The notes beneath the pieces are model-generated. The model was not told the DNA's origin. It searched no databases and saw nothing but the letters and a program-made list of their open reading frames with translations. The position numbers were made by a program, and so were the translations under genes. From assembly GCA_031213475.1 (NCBI GenBank), contig JARUPZ010000008.1, positions 8,218,388 to 8,282,387 of the forward strand: DNA of 64,000 bases. Reading direction: 5' to 3'. The stretch comes from Nereocystis luetkeana (taxonomy: Eukaryota > Sar > Phaeophyceae > Laminariales > Laminariaceae). This document shows, one piece after another, positions 63,793 to 64,000 of the stretch; position 1 is the first letter of the stretch, and every line of letters begins with the position of its first letter.

Positions 63793-63908
63793 TATTACGG
63801 GGGACCATAGTTAGTAGGACCAAATATTGTTAGTAAATACGGTTAAATGTATACCAGGTAGGTGTTTATGAATACCATAGGTCCTATTAACTATGGTCCC
63901 CCGTAATA
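63793..63908. mobile_element. Family A MITE carrying one TA-CCAGG-TA insertion
   Basis: Near-consensus ends (TATTACGGGGGACCATAG ... CTATGGTCCCCCGTAATA). Where other copies read ATATATAGGTTTTTATG, this one reads ATGTATACCAGGTAGGTG (about 63848-63865). Confidence 0.9.
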
Positions 63909-64000
63909 GTACCCACCCCCCAGAGGCAGGTGGATCACCTGGGCCGTTTTTTTTATGCGTTTCTAGAGACTCTTGATTGATGGAACTCGATGGGCCTATT

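Overview
This is a nuclear, eukaryotic window dominated by repeats. Long introns with GT..AG borders, a tRNA-derived SINE with an A tail, LINE 3' pieces, several MITE families, long G/C homopolymers and a 100-base N gap (37589-37688) rule out a bacterial or organellar source. A stramenopile, most likely a brown alga, is my best guess from the style of the exons (Ala/Gly/Ser-rich, GC-rich, separated by AT-richer repeat-filled introns). That is inference, not proof.

Two protein-coding genes can be reconstructed by eye, both on the + strand. The first (29376-33597) has three phase-0 exons and encodes a 181-residue membrane protein whose helix pattern resembles ORAI calcium channels but lacks the expected selectivity-filter glutamate. 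The second starts at 45280 and runs to at least 62052. Eight exons whose intron phases all agree give about 1149 codons of an armadillo-like helical-repeat protein with a long disordered Ser/Gly/Arg/Ala-rich middle. Weaker candidates are an exon near 27260-27589 (+), a C-terminal exon at 62498-62790 (-) and a GC-rich open segment at 22395-22755.

The rest is mobile DNA, much of it nested. Family A is a MITE of about 110 bp with ends TTACGGGGGACC and TA target duplication, in about a dozen copies. Family K is a MITE of about 79 bp with ends CCACTCTGTCC, also flanked by TA. Family B is a piggyBac-like MITE (TTAA target, ends CCCTTTTAGAACC), including a copy inserted inside a family A element and a tandem-amplified copy at 46845-47128. 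There is a tRNA-headed SINE (11347-11696) with truncated relatives, a LINE with an RT C-terminal fragment (7451-8296, -), and a retroelement-like family E in at least 15 copies, each bounded on one side by a long G (or C) run and truncated variably on the other.

The most interesting signal is a pair of short words scattered over the window: TACCAGGTA/TACCTGGTA (about 28 exact copies by eye) and TATTAATA (about 20). In family A copies the first word appears as a 5-base core plus a duplicated TA, inserted exactly at TA dinucleotides. Each word matches what would be left if a MITE of family K (CCA...TGG) or family A (TTA...TAA) had jumped out of a TA site. The window may therefore preserve a dense record of transposon excision footprints.
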